A DNA stretch of 64,000 nucleotides from Streptomyces sp. C10-9-1 (GCF_024497955.1 NZ_JANHKP010000019.1:1-64000); one strand, 5' to 3'. Positions 33,417-42,673 are shown, counted from the first letter of the stretch. Made by a program: numbers and translations. Notes: generated from the sequence alone by a model not told the origin.

Positions 33417-34328
33417 GTGACGGCAGGAGTGTCAGGGGCGGCGTCGCCCGCATGGGGCGACCCCCGCGGCGAGGGGCCGGGTGGAGGGTCGGTCGTCCGG
33501 CGCATCCTGCTGGGGTCCCAGCTGCGGCGCCTGAGGGAGTCCCGGGGTATCACGCGGGAGGCGGCCGGGTACTCCATCCGCGCCTCCGAATCCAAGATCA
33601 GCCGCATGGAGTTGGGCCGGGTGAGCTTCAAGGCGCGCGACGTGGAGGACCTGCTCACCCTCTACGGCGTGGGCGACGAGGCGGAGCGCGCCTCGCTCCT
33701 CGGGCTCGCCAGGGAGGCCAACGTCGCCGGCTGGTGGCACAGCTACGGCGATGTGCTGCCGGGCTGGTTCCAGACCTACATCGGCCTGGAGGGCGCGGCC
33801 TCGGTGATCCGCATCTACGAGGTCCAGTTCGTGCACGGGCTGCTGCAGACCGAGTCCTACGCCCACGCGGTGGTGTCCCGCGGGATGCCCGGAGCCTCCA
33901 CGTCGGAGATCGACAAGCGGGTCGCCCTGCGGCTGGAGCGCCAGAAGGCGCTGGTGTCGGAGAACGCCCCCCTGCTGCACGTCGTCCTCGACGAGGCGGC
34001 GCTGCGCCGCCCCTACGGTGACCGGAGAGTGATGCAGGACCAGGTGAGGCACCTGATCCACGTGTCCGAGCAGTCCAACATCACGCTCCAGGTGATGCCC
34101 TTCGGATTCGGCGGGCACGCGGGCGAGAGCGGGGCGTTCACCCTGCTGAGCTTCCCCGAGTCCGATCTCTCCGACGTGGTCTACCTGGAGCAGCTGACCA
34201 GCGCCCTCTACCTCGACAAGCGCGAGGACGTCGCCCAGTACGCCCGGGTCATGGAGCGTCTGTGCGAGGACAGCCCGGATGCCGCCGGCACCCGCGACCT
34301 GCTCCGCGGTCTCCTTCAACTCGCCTGA
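33417..34328 (+). CDS. XRE-family regulator with Scr1/DUF5753 domain (WhiJ-like)
   Basis: A 303-residue regulator. Residues about 30-90 form an XRE helix-turn-helix (GSQLRRLRESRGITREAA...SESKISRMELGR). The rest is the DUF5753/Scr1-type domain (WHSYGDVLPGWFQTYIGLE, VHGLLQTESYAHAV, DEAALRRP, ITLQVMPFGFGGHAG). The GTG at 33417 is chosen because GGGGAGGG lies eight bases upstream; the ATG at 33399 has no site. It should bind DNA in the two flanking promoter regions and be modulated by the DUF397 protein (known for the family). Confidence 0.88.
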   Translation: MTAGVSGAASPAWGDPRGEGPGGGSVVRRILLGSQLRRLRESRGITREAAGYSIRASESKISRMELGRVSFKARDVEDLLTLYGVGDEAERASLLGLAREANVAGWWHSYGDVLPGWFQTYIGLEGAASVIRIYEVQFVHGLLQTESYAHAVVSRGMPGASTSEIDKRVALRLERQKALVSENAPLLHVVLDEAALRRPYGDRRVMQDQVRHLIHVSEQSNITLQVMPFGFGGHAGESGAFTLLSFPESDLSDVVYLEQLTSALYLDKREDVAQYARVMERLCEDSPDAAGTRDLLRGLLQLA

Positions 34329-34410
34329 AACATGCGTACGATGACGAAGCATCAGACACCTTGACGCGCGCCGGCGCCCCCGCCGCCCCTGCCCATGGAG
34401 CAGTGATCAC

Positions 34411-35868
34411 ATGTCCTTCTTCAGCGACCTGGCACTCCAGTACATAGACGGCGAATGGAAGCCGGGCAGCGGTTCCTGGGACATCATCGACTTCAACCCC
34501 TACGACGGCGGGAAGCTGGCCTCGATCACGGTGGCCACCGCCGAGGAGGTCGACCAGGCGTACCGGGCGGCCGAGCGGGCGCAGACCGCCTGGGCCGAGA
34601 CCAACCCCTACACCCGCCGGGGGGTCTTCGAGAGGGCGCTGCGGATCATCGAGGACCGCGAGGAGGAGATCGCCGCGGCGATCGTCGCGGAGCTCGGCGG
34701 CACCCACCTCAAGGCCGCCTTCGAACTCCACCTCGTCAAGGAGTTCCTCCGCGAGGCCGTCCAGCTGGCCCTGCGGCCCGAGGGGCGCATCCTGCCCTCC
34801 CCGGCCGACGGCAAGGAGAACCGCGTCTACCGCGTCCCGGTCGGCGTCGTGGGCGTCATCAGCCCGTTCAACTTCCCCTTCCTGCTGTCCGTCAAGTCGG
34901 TGGCCCCCGCCCTCGCGCTCGGCAACGCGGTGGTGCTCAAGCCGCACCAGAACACGCCCGTCTGCGGCGGGACCCTGGTCGCCAAGGTCTTCGAGGACGC
35001 CGGCCTGCCCGCCGGCCTGCTCAACGTCGTCGTCACCGACATCGCCGAGATCGGTGACGCGCTGCTGGAGCACCCCGTCCCGAAGGCCATCTCCTTCACC
35101 GGCTCGGACCGGGTGGGCCGCCACGTGGCGACCGTCTGCGCCGCCCACTTCAAGCACGCCATCCTCGAACTGGGCGGCAACAGCGCCCTGATCGTGCTCG
35201 ACGACGCCGACGTCGACTACGCGGTGGACGCGGCCGTCTTCAGCCGTTTCGTCCACCAGGGCCAGGTGTGCATGGCCGCCAACCGCATCCTGGTCGACCG
35301 CTCGCTCCAGGCGGAGTTCACCGAGAAGTTCGTCGCCAAGGTGCGGACCCTCGCCGTCGGCGACCCGGCCGACCCGGCCACCCACATCGGCCCGCTGATC
35401 AACGCCTCCCAGGCCGAGGCCGTCTCCGCCGTCGTGGAGCAGACCGTCGCGGCGGGGGCGACCGCCCTGGTGCGCGGCACGGTGGAGGGGAACCTGGTCT
35501 CCCCGACGGTGCTCGCCGACATTCCCGAGGGCGCACCCGTCCTGAGCCAGGAGATCTTCGGCCCCGTGGCGCTCCTCATCCCGTTCGAGGGAGAGGACGA
35601 GGCGGTGCGGATCGCCAACGACACCCCCTACGGGTTGAGCGGCGCCGTCCACACCGGGGACGTGGAGCGCGGTGTGCGGATCGCCAAGCGGATCCACACG
35701 GGCATGATCCACATCAACGACGGCACCGTGCACGACGAGCCGATCGTCCCGTTCGGCGGGGAGAAGCACTCCGGTCTCGGCCGCCTCAACGGCGACGCCA
35801 TGCTGGACGCCTTCACGACGCAGAAGTGGATCTCGGTGCAGCACGGCCGCTCGCGCTTCCCCTTCTGA
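34411..35868 (+). CDS. NAD(P)+-dependent aldehyde dehydrogenase (benzaldehyde/vanillin type)
   Basis: A 485-residue aldehyde dehydrogenase with the Rossmann motif SFTGSDRVG (about 227-235), catalytic glutamate in LELGGNSALIV, catalytic cysteine in HQGQVCMAANR and the C-terminal QEIFGPVALLIPF. Length and motifs match the superfamily; the HQGQ-C context is common in benzaldehyde and vanillin dehydrogenases. It oxidises an aldehyde to the acid in the cytoplasm. It stands alone 82 bases after the XRE gene, so a separate promoter is likely. Confidence 0.9.
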   Translation: MSFFSDLALQYIDGEWKPGSGSWDIIDFNPYDGGKLASITVATAEEVDQAYRAAERAQTAWAETNPYTRRGVFERALRIIEDREEEIAAAIVAELGGTHLKAAFELHLVKEFLREAVQLALRPEGRILPSPADGKENRVYRVPVGVVGVISPFNFPFLLSVKSVAPALALGNAVVLKPHQNTPVCGGTLVAKVFEDAGLPAGLLNVVVTDIAEIGDALLEHPVPKAISFTGSDRVGRHVATVCAAHFKHAILELGGNSALIVLDDADVDYAVDAAVFSRFVHQGQVCMAANRILVDRSLQAEFTEKFVAKVRTLAVGDPADPATHIGPLINASQAEAVSAVVEQTVAAGATALVRGTVEGNLVSPTVLADIPEGAPVLSQEIFGPVALLIPFEGEDEAVRIANDTPYGLSGAVHTGDVERGVRIAKRIHTGMIHINDGTVHDEPIVPFGGEKHSGLGRLNGDAMLDAFTTQKWISVQHGRSRFPF

Positions 35869-35918
35869 GGCGCTTCCGGCACGGCGCGCCGGCTCCGCCG
35901 CACGTCGGCGAGCCCCCG

Positions 35919-35956
35919 GGCCCCGCCCCGCCAGGTCCTGCCCGGGGGGCGGGGCC
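35919..35956 (+). terminator. Hairpin, probable terminator of the aldehyde dehydrogenase gene
   Basis: An 11-bp GC stem (35919-35929 with 35946-35956) with a 16-base loop lies 50 bases after the stop codon. The long loop and lack of a T-tract make it moderate evidence only. Confidence 0.45.
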
Positions 35957-36031
35957 TCGCCGTGGGCGGCGCCCCCCGCTCCACCGGGCCGCGCGTCCCT
36001 TCGGGGCGTCCGCGACCGCCCCGGTTCCCTA

Positions 36032-36050
36032 GCGGACAGAACCTGTCCGC
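36032..36050. promoter_or_regulatory. TetR-type operator upstream of the DinB gene
   Basis: GCGGACAG-AAC-CTGTCCGC is a perfect 8-bp inverted repeat with a 3-base centre. The CGGACAG/CTGTCCG half-sites are typical of TetR-family operators in actinomycetes. It lies 69 bases before the DinB start, at promoter position. No TetR gene is adjacent. Confidence 0.65.
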
Positions 36051-36118
36051 AATGCTCCGTAGCGTGGCAGGTGCAGCAGGGGAGAGGACCCCGGCGCTGA
36101 TCGGAAGGCGGCACCACC

Positions 36119-36661
36119 ATGGTCACCCACATTCCCGCGGAGGCACCCGGCGACGAGCGCGGCGCCCTGCTCGCGTACGTCGAGGGCCAGCGGGCGGCGA
36201 TCCGGCGCTCGGTGCTCGGGCTGACGGAGGAGCAGGCCGCCAGCCGGCCGAGCGCGAGCCGGCTGTCGCTGTCCGGCCTGCTCAAGCACGTCGCCGAGGT
36301 CGAACTGAACTGGCTGCGGCTGGCCCAGCAGCGCCCCAACGAGCGGCAGCGCACCCCGGAGACCTGGGAGGAGGGCTTCCGGCTGGTCGGGGACGAGACC
36401 GTGCCCGGCTTCCTGGCGTTCTGGGACGGGGTGGCGCAGGAGACCGAGGAGTTCATCCGCTCGGCGCCGAGCCTGGACCAGGAGTTCCCGCTCCCCGAGG
36501 CACCCTGGTTCCCGGCGGACGGCAGGATGTCGCTGCGCGCGCTGCTGCTGCACCTGGTCGAGGAGTTCGCCCGGCACGCGGGCCACGCCGACATCATCCG
36601 CGAGTCCCTGGACGGCAAGGACGCCTTCGCCCTGATCGACCTGGCCGAGGCCGGGCGCTGA
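36119..36661 (+). CDS. DinB-fold protein (DUF664/mycothiol-transferase-like)
   Basis: A 180-residue four-helix protein of the DinB/DUF664 superfamily. The three metal-ligand histidines expected for the fold are visible: LLKHVAEVE (helix 2), LLLHLVEEFARHAGHAD (helix 4, two histidines). Members in actinomycetes transfer mycothiol or other low-molecular-weight thiols to electrophiles. The ATG follows GGCGGCACCACC without a strong ribosome-binding site. A TetR-type operator upstream suggests induction by a small molecule. Confidence 0.85.
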   Translation: MVTHIPAEAPGDERGALLAYVEGQRAAIRRSVLGLTEEQAASRPSASRLSLSGLLKHVAEVELNWLRLAQQRPNERQRTPETWEEGFRLVGDETVPGFLAFWDGVAQETEEFIRSAPSLDQEFPLPEAPWFPADGRMSLRALLLHLVEEFARHAGHADIIRESLDGKDAFALIDLAEAGR

Positions 36662-36689
36662 GGCGAGGGCCCGGGGCGCCGCGCCCGCA

Positions 36690-37383
36690 CCGCCCCGGGC
36701 CCGCGGCCCCCCGGCCCACCCGGCAGGGCTGCTGTGCCCGCCGCCGCTCCGCGCTCCGCGGCGGCCGTCTCGATCGCGGCGGCCTGCGCCGGTGCCTCCC
36801 GGGCGGGGCCCGCGCCACCGAGGCGCAGGGCCGGTGGGCGCGGAGCACCGGCAGCCGCCGCGGCTCCGCGGGCCGGCGGGCCGGGGATCCCGCCGGGCGA
36901 GGGTCCGCTCCACGGCCCGGGCGGCGCCCGGGAGGTCCTCCCCGGAGTCGGCGAGGAGGCCCGCGAGGCGCAGGGCGGGCGCACCGGGCCCTTCGGGCCC
37001 GGGCGGCCCGGTCCGGGTCCCCGCCGAGGGCCGACCGACCCGGACGGTGTTGCCGTCGGGGACTGGCGCCCGCCGTACGGCATGTCCTCAAGCGCTCCCG
37101 GGCGCGGCACCCCGCCGCGCGGGACCACCGTGCGCCGTCTCCGGACCGGCGCGGAAGGCGGCGTACGGGCCGTCCACGCCCCCGGTGACCGCGCAGCGGC
37201 CGGAGTACGGCGGGCCGCGGGCTCACGGCCCGCCATACCGTGGAAGGGGACTTCGGCCGGGCAGCGGACCGCGGCGTGGGGGAGGGCCCGGTCCGGAGGC
37301 AGGTCGTCCCGAAGCCCAGGGCGGTGTAGAAATCGACCACCGGCCGGACGGCACGGCGGGAGCGGGACGGTCCTCTCCGTCAT
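36690..37383 (-). pseudogene. Frameshifted VOC-family (glyoxalase/bleomycin-resistance) gene
   Basis: Pieces of one VOC protein appear in order in different minus-strand frames. MTERTVPLPPCR starts at 37383. VVDFYTALGFGTTCLRTGPSPT follows after a frame change near 37340 (read as two pieces). Then come VPFHGMAG, VTGGVDGPYAAFRAG, LEDMPYGGRQ, PDGNTVRVGRP near 37030, and a tail LRLAGLLADSGEDLPGAARA around 36930. I recall intact streptomycete homologues of about 220 residues with the same order, including the ADSKEDLPGAARVLDRVL-like tail. At least three frameshifts separate the pieces, so no functional protein is made. The end near 36690 is approximate. Confidence 0.65.
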
Positions 37384-37427
37384 ACGGGCCGGGCCGGTCA
37401 CACGTGATGAGAAGGGGACCCCGGCAG

Positions 37428-38069
37428 ATGTCAGCGATCCGGCTCCTGGTGCTCGGCGCCGTGCGGCAGCACGGACGGGCCCACGGCTACCAGGTGCGCA
37501 ACGACCTGGAGTACTGGGGCGCCCACGAGTGGTCCAACGCCAAGCCCGGCTCGATCTACCACGCGCTCAAGCAGATGGCGAAGCAGGGCCTGCTGCGCGC
37601 CCACGAGACCGCGCCCTCCGACGCGGGCGGCCCCCCGCGGACCGAGTACGAGCTCACCCCCCGGGGCACCGAGGAGTACTTCGGCCTGCTCCGGGAGTCA
37701 CTGGCCGCCCACGACCAGCGGACGGACGTGCTGTCCGCGGCGCTCGGCTTCATCGTCGACCTGCCCCGCGCCGAGGCCGTCGAGCTGCTGCGCACCCGGG
37801 TGCGCGCCATCGAGGAGTGGCGCTCGTCGGTCACGGAGTACTACACGCCCCCGGAGGGGACGGCCTCGCTGGGCCACATCGGCGAGATCATGGACTTCTG
37901 GCTCGCCTCCGCGGACGGGGGCTCCGCCTGGACCCGCGGGCTGATCGCCCGCATCGAGGCCGGCGCCTACACCTTCGCCGGGGAGGGCGGGCCGTTCGTC
38001 GGCGTGCTGGCCGAGGGGCAGGAGAACCCCTACGCCACCGGGATCCCCCACGAGGGCGACGGCCGCTGA
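37428..38069 (+). CDS. PadR-family transcriptional regulator
   Basis: A 213-residue regulator with the PadR winged helix (LLVLGAVRQHGRAHGYQVRNDL, GSIYHALKQMAKQGLL, PRTEYELTPRGTEEY) and a C-terminal helical Vir_act_alpha_C dimer domain. The ATG at 37428 follows AGAAGGGG by ten bases. PadR proteins usually repress an adjacent transporter or detoxification gene; here the neighbours are the VOC pseudogene upstream (divergent) and gadB (convergent), so the original target may have been the decayed VOC gene. Confidence 0.88.
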   Translation: MSAIRLLVLGAVRQHGRAHGYQVRNDLEYWGAHEWSNAKPGSIYHALKQMAKQGLLRAHETAPSDAGGPPRTEYELTPRGTEEYFGLLRESLAAHDQRTDVLSAALGFIVDLPRAEAVELLRTRVRAIEEWRSSVTEYYTPPEGTASLGHIGEIMDFWLASADGGSAWTRGLIARIEAGAYTFAGEGGPFVGVLAEGQENPYATGIPHEGDGR

Positions 38070-38086
38070 GCGCCCCGGCGGCGTGC

Positions 38087-39514
38087 TCAGTGGTGGAAGG
38101 CCGTCGCGGCGGAGCGGTCCCGGGCCAGCGGCCCCGGCTGCCGCCGCAGCTCGGGAAGCACCTGGTCCAGGTCGTCCAGCAGCAGGTCCGCCAGGTCGAC
38201 CGAGAAGCCGTTGCGGCACACGATCCGCAGCACCGACAGGTCCTCCCGGTTCGCCGGGAAGGTGTACGCGGGCACCAGCCAGCCCCGCTCGCGCAGCCGC
38301 TGCGAGACGTCGAAGACGTCGAAGGCCCCCACGCCGTCCGCGGTGGTGAAGGCGAACACCGGCAGCTGGTCGCCCCGGGTGAGCAGCCGGAAGTCCTCCA
38401 GGCCGCCGATCCGCCCGGCAAGCCCCGAGGCCACGTCCCGTGCCGCCTGCTGCACCGCCCGGTAGCCCTCCCGGCCCAGCCGCAGGAAGGTGTAGTACTG
38501 CGCCACCACCTGAGCCCCCGGGCGGGAGAAGTTCAGCGCGAAGGTCGGCATGTCGCCGCCCAGGTAGTTGACCCGGAAGACCAGCTCCTCCGGCAGGGCC
38601 TCCGAGGACCTCCACAGCGCCCAGCCGACGCCCGGGTAGACCAGCCCGTACTTGTGGCCCGAGGTGTTGATCGAGACCACGCGCGGGAGCCGGAAGTCCC
38701 AGACCAGGTCCGGGTCGAGGAAGGGCGCCACCATCGCCCCCGAAGCCCCGTCCACATGGACCGGCACGTCCACCCCGGTGTGCTCCCGCAGCGCGTCCAG
38801 CGCCGAGCAGACCTCCGCCACGGGCTCGTAGGAGCCGTCGAAGGTCGAGCCCAGGACGGCGACCACGCCGATCGTGTCCTCGTCGCACAGCTCGGCCGCG
38901 GCCTGCGGGTCGAGGTGGAAGCGGTCGCCCTCCATCGGCACCAGCCGCGGCTCCACCTCCCAGAAGGTGCAGAACTTCTCCCAGCACACCTGGACGTTCA
39001 CGCCCATCACCAGGTTCGGCCGCGCCCGCGCCGGGTACCGGTCGGCGTTCCGCCGCGCCCAGCGCCGCTTCAGCGCCATCCCGGCGAGCATGCACGCCTC
39101 GCTGGAACCCGTCGTCGAGCAGCCGACGGCCGCCGTCGGGTCGGGGGCGTGCCACAGGTCCGCCAGCATCGCCACGCACCGGCGCTCCAGCTCCGCGGTC
39201 CGCGGGTACTCGTCCTTGTCGATCATGTTCTTGTCGCGGCACTCGCTCATCAGCACCGCGGCCTGGGGCTCCATCCACGTCGTGACGAAGGTCGCCAGGT
39301 TGAGGCGCGAGTTGCCGTCCAGCATCAGCTCGTCGTGGACCAGCTGGTAGGCGGTCGACGGCGCCATGGGCCCGTCGGGCAGGCGGTGGACGGGCGGAGC
39401 CGCGGTCATGTCGCCGACGGGGTCGGCCTCCCCGAAGAAGGGGTTCAGCGCCAGCCGGCGCCGCCGGGGGTCGTCCTCACCGCGCGCACCGGGGGAACCT
39501 TGGTGAAGTGCCAT
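38087..39514 (-). CDS. gadB: Glutamate decarboxylase
   Basis: A 475-residue pyridoxal-phosphate enzyme of the group II decarboxylase family, close to bacterial GadB in length. Visible are GCSTTGSSEACML (phosphate contact), VHVDGASGAMVAPF (cofactor aspartate), the Schiff-base lysine in SINTSGHKYGLV and VNYLGGDMPTFALNFSRPG. It converts glutamate to GABA and CO2 in the cytoplasm. Start MALHQGSPG at 39514 is chosen by family length; the open frame extends 12 codons further. No antiporter gene is adjacent. Confidence 0.94.
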   Translation of the reverse strand: MALHQGSPGARGEDDPRRRRLALNPFFGEADPVGDMTAAPPVHRLPDGPMAPSTAYQLVHDELMLDGNSRLNLATFVTTWMEPQAAVLMSECRDKNMIDKDEYPRTAELERRCVAMLADLWHAPDPTAAVGCSTTGSSEACMLAGMALKRRWARRNADRYPARARPNLVMGVNVQVCWEKFCTFWEVEPRLVPMEGDRFHLDPQAAAELCDEDTIGVVAVLGSTFDGSYEPVAEVCSALDALREHTGVDVPVHVDGASGAMVAPFLDPDLVWDFRLPRVVSINTSGHKYGLVYPGVGWALWRSSEALPEELVFRVNYLGGDMPTFALNFSRPGAQVVAQYYTFLRLGREGYRAVQQAARDVASGLAGRIGGLEDFRLLTRGDQLPVFAFTTADGVGAFDVFDVSQRLRERGWLVPAYTFPANREDLSVLRIVCRNGFSVDLADLLLDDLDQVLPELRRQPGPLARDRSAATAFHH

Positions 39515-39580
39515 GGGACCCAGGCTCGCCTCGGCGGGCACCGCCCGCAACGCGAGTCCCTCCGCGCCCCCGGACGGACC

Positions 39581-39946
39581 TCAGACCTGCGCGATCACCA
39601 CCGCCGTGCCGTAGGCGCACACCTCGGTCCCCACGTCCGCCGCCTCCGTCACGTCGAAGCGGAAGGCCAGCACGGCGTTCGCGCCCCGCGCCGCCGCCTG
39701 GTCGACCAGGCGCGCCATGGCCTGGTTGCGCGTCTCGACCAGGGTCTTCGTCAGCCCCCTGAGCTCACCGCCGACCATCGACTTCAGCCCGGCGCCGATC
39801 TGGCTCCCCAGGTGCCGCGAGCGCACGGTCAGGCCGAAGACCTCGCCGACCACCCGCTCCACCCGGTACCCGGGCACCTCGTCCGTCGTGACCACCAGCA
39901 CGTCGACGCCCGGGCTCTGCCCGCCGCCGTAGTCCTCGATACCCAT
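39581..39946 (-). CDS. YbjQ/UPF0145 family protein
   Basis: A 121-residue protein of the YbjQ (UPF0145, heavy-metal-binding domain) family: VLVVTTDEVPGYRVERVVGEVFG, a long helix (LVETRNQAMARLVDQAAARGANAV) and AYGTAVVI. It forms pentameric rings in solved homologues; its role is unknown. Start MGIEDYGG at 39946. Alone in its unit, upstream of gadB in the same direction with a 66-base gap. Confidence 0.87.
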   Translation of the reverse strand: MGIEDYGGGQSPGVDVLVVTTDEVPGYRVERVVGEVFGLTVRSRHLGSQIGAGLKSMVGGELRGLTKTLVETRNQAMARLVDQAAARGANAVLAFRFDVTEAADVGTEVCAYGTAVVIAQV

Positions 39947-40077
39947 GGGCCCAGCTTCGGGCCCACCGGCCCGGACCGCATCCCGGTACCCGGTGGAACC
40001 GAAGGCGTTCATCGTGCGTTGATAGTTTTGGGCCGCCTACTGTCCCGAACGACTTACACCACAGGAGCCCGGACCTC

Positions 40078-40779
40078 GTGAACACCCTTGCGCTCGGACC
40101 GAGCTGGCTCGACCCGGACTACCTGATCACCACGTTCGGGCTGATCGGGGTCCTGGTCATCGTCTTCGCCGAGTCCGGCCTCCTGATCGGCTTCTTCCTG
40201 CCGGGCGACTCCCTGCTCTTCACCACCGGTCTGCTGGTGACCACCGGCAAGATCGACATGCCGCTGTGGCTGGTCTGCACCCTCATCGTGGTGGCCGCGG
40301 TCATCGGCGACCAGGTGGGCTACCTCTTCGGCCGGAAAGTGGGCCCCGCGCTCTTCAAGCGCCCGGACTCGCGCTTCTTCAAGCAGGAGAACGTCGAGAA
40401 GGCCCACGACTTCTTCGAGAAGTACGGCCCCAAGTCCCTGGTCCTCGCCCGTTTCGTGCCCATCGTGCGCACCTTCACGCCGATCATCGCCGGCGTGAGC
40501 CGGATGAACTACCGCTCCTTCGTGACCTTCAACATCATCGGCGGCGTGCTGTGGGGCGCCGGGGTGACGCTGCTCGGCGCGGCGCTCGGCAAGGTCGAGT
40601 TCGTGCACCAGAACATCGAGGCCATCCTCATCCTGATCGTGCTGATCTCCGTGGTCCCGATCGCCGTCGAGCTGCTGCGCGCCCGCTCCAAGAACAGGAA
40701 GGCCGCCGCGGAGGGCTCCGCGGACGGCGACGACGACACGCCCCCCTTCCCGCAGCGCGGCCGCCACGCCCGCCGCTGA
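40078..40779 (+). CDS. DedA-family membrane protein
   Basis: A 233-residue integral membrane protein of the DedA/Tvp38 (SNARE-associated) family with the motifs ESGLLIGFFLPGDSLLFTTG, GDQVGYLFGRKVG and RFVPIVRTFTPIIAGVSRM, including the conserved Glu and Arg residues of the re-entrant loops. Four to five membrane helices and a charged cytoplasmic tail follow. Members move undecaprenyl phosphate or other lipids across the membrane; which lipid here is open. GTG start with ACAGGAG about nine bases upstream. Confidence 0.9.
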   Translation: MNTLALGPSWLDPDYLITTFGLIGVLVIVFAESGLLIGFFLPGDSLLFTTGLLVTTGKIDMPLWLVCTLIVVAAVIGDQVGYLFGRKVGPALFKRPDSRFFKQENVEKAHDFFEKYGPKSLVLARFVPIVRTFTPIIAGVSRMNYRSFVTFNIIGGVLWGAGVTLLGAALGKVEFVHQNIEAILILIVLISVVPIAVELLRARSKNRKAAAEGSADGDDDTPPFPQRGRHARR

Positions 40780-40810
40780 CACCGCCCGCCCGTACCCGGT
40801 ACCGCCGCCC

Positions 40811-40869
40811 GAGCCCCCGCCCCGCGGGGGCTCGCGCGCGTGCCGGGGGCGGACCGCCCGGCACGCGCG
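40811..40869. terminator. Tandem hairpin terminators between convergent genes
   Basis: Two stems follow each other: 40811-40819 with 40825-40833 (9 bp), and 40835-40847 with 40857-40869 (13 bp, perfect). They separate the dedA-type gene and the exporter gene, which end tail to tail. Confidence 0.75.
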
Positions 40870-42537
40870 TCAGAAGCCGCGGGTCCGCTTGGCCGCGCGG
40901 CGCCCGCCGGGCAGCTGGATCTCGCCGGGCGCACCCGGCACCCGGAGGAAGAGCCGGGTCACCTCGGAGCCCAGGTTGACCCCGATCGCGATGGCCAGCG
41001 CCAGCGCCGCGGCCTTGCTCAGCGAGCCCAGCCCGTCGTTCAGGTCGCCCCGCGCGATGGACAGCAGCCCGAAGTACAGCGCGCTACCGGGAAGCAGCGG
41101 ACCGATCGAGGCCGTCACGTACGGCATCGCCGAGGTGAACTGGTAGCGCGCCAGCATCTGGCCGAACAGGCCCACCAGTCCCGCCGCCGCCGCGGTGGCC
41201 GCCACGGGCGAGACGTCGCCCTGGATCGCCAGCGCCCCGTACACCACCCAGGCGACGCCCCCGTTGAGGGTCGCGAGCCACACCGTGTGGCGCTCCTGCT
41301 GGAGCATGACCGCGAAGCACAGCGACAGCGTCATCGCCGCGAGCGTCTGCACCTCCGGGCGGTCCACGCTGTGCAGCGCGGTCTCCGGCTGCAGCCCGGC
41401 GTCCAGCGCGAACCCGAGGTAGAGCACGCTGAGCACACCCACGACGATGCCGACGACCAGGTAGCCGACCTCCAGCAGACGGGCCGAGGCCGTGATGTAG
41501 AAGCCGGTCAGGCCGTCCTGCACGGCCGCGACCAGCGCCCGCCCCGGGATGAGGGCGAACAGGCCACCGGTGATCACCGCGGAGGCCCGGACGTCCAGCG
41601 GGGACAGGCTCAGCCCCACGCCGAAGGCCGCCGGGGGCATCGCCGCCACCACGAACTGGTAGAACTCCGGCAGGCCCCGCCCCGCCGCCAGCCACGCCAG
41701 GCGGTCCCCCAGCATCGCGCTGATCGCCGCGGCCAGGAAGACGATGACGTTACCGCCGACCAGCACGGCCGCGGACCCGGCCAGCAGCCCGCCCGCCAGG
41801 GTGATCGCCCAGCCGGGGAAGGGGTGCCGGTTCCGGCGGATCTCCGCGAGCCTGCGGTACGCCTCCTCCAGGGTGACGTCCGACTCCTCGACGCTGATGT
41901 CGTGCACCAGGCGGTAGACGGCCGCCAGCCGGGTGTAGTCCGTGCCGCGGCGGCGCACGGTGCGGTTCGCCGTCACCGGGTCGTCCACCAGCGACGGCTG
42001 GTAGGTGATCGACAGCAGGGTGAAGGTGACCGTGGGCTCGCAGCGGTCCAGCCCGTAGGAGCGGGAGACGGCGAACATCGCCGCCTCCACGTCCTCGGCG
42101 CCCTCTCCGCCCGCGAGCAGCAGCTCGCCGATCCGCAGGGTCAGGTCGAGCACGCGGGGCACCGCCGGCCCCTCCTCGTCGGCCCGCGGCACCGTGTCCG
42201 GCACCGGGCGCTCCCCGACCGGCAGCCGCAGCATCGCCCGCATCCGGTCCTGCCAGGGGGCGTTGTGCGTCACCCTGACCAGGGCCGTGCCGTGCGCGGG
42301 GGTGAACGCCGGAGGAGAGGTCCGGGCACTGTACGTGGACGGCGGGGCGAAGGCCGAACCCTCCGGCTCGGCCTGCACGGGGTCCGCCAGGAAGCCCTTC
42401 GGCACGGAGAACTCGGAACTGGGATGGTCCTCCTCCGGGGCCTCCCGGTGCTCCACGCCCACCGGCGGGGCGAAGGCGCTGTGCGCCTCGTCGGACTGAG
42501 GCTTCCGGTCTTCCGGACCCTCGGACTCCGCCACCAC
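40870..42537 (-). CDS. ThrE-type threonine/serine exporter family protein
   Basis: A 555-residue protein. About 110 hydrophilic residues lead to a cytoplasmic DUF1212 domain (LDLTLRIGELLLAGGEGAEDVEAAM, TFTLLSITYQPS), followed by about ten membrane helices (WAITLAGGLLAGSAAVLVGGN onward) with the GALIPGRALVAAVQDGL-like element (read LFALIPGRALVAAVQDGL). This is the fused form of the ThrE exporter of Corynebacterium, which exports threonine and serine by proton antiport. The GTG at 42537 is chosen by an AGGA site; the frame is open to 42633. Confidence 0.87.
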   Translation of the reverse strand: MVAESEGPEDRKPQSDEAHSAFAPPVGVEHREAPEEDHPSSEFSVPKGFLADPVQAEPEGSAFAPPSTYSARTSPPAFTPAHGTALVRVTHNAPWQDRMRAMLRLPVGERPVPDTVPRADEEGPAVPRVLDLTLRIGELLLAGGEGAEDVEAAMFAVSRSYGLDRCEPTVTFTLLSITYQPSLVDDPVTANRTVRRRGTDYTRLAAVYRLVHDISVEESDVTLEEAYRRLAEIRRNRHPFPGWAITLAGGLLAGSAAVLVGGNVIVFLAAAISAMLGDRLAWLAAGRGLPEFYQFVVAAMPPAAFGVGLSLSPLDVRASAVITGGLFALIPGRALVAAVQDGLTGFYITASARLLEVGYLVVGIVVGVLSVLYLGFALDAGLQPETALHSVDRPEVQTLAAMTLSLCFAVMLQQERHTVWLATLNGGVAWVVYGALAIQGDVSPVAATAAAAGLVGLFGQMLARYQFTSAMPYVTASIGPLLPGSALYFGLLSIARGDLNDGLGSLSKAAALALAIAIGVNLGSEVTRLFLRVPGAPGEIQLPGGRRAAKRTRGF

Positions 42538-42673
42538 TCGCCGTCCTCGCTCCCTCTCGCTCCTGCCCTCTGCCCGGCACTCCTGCCCAGTATGGGCGCG
42601 GACAAGGGGAGGTACGCGTCGCGGGCGGGACACCTGTGTGTCCCGCCCGCGACCGGGGCTTTGCGGCGGAGCG

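Noticed and set aside
34249-37401. A minus-strand open frame of 1050 codons
   Set aside because: It is antisense to the aldehyde dehydrogenase and DinB genes. Only its first segment contains fragments of the VOC pseudogene.
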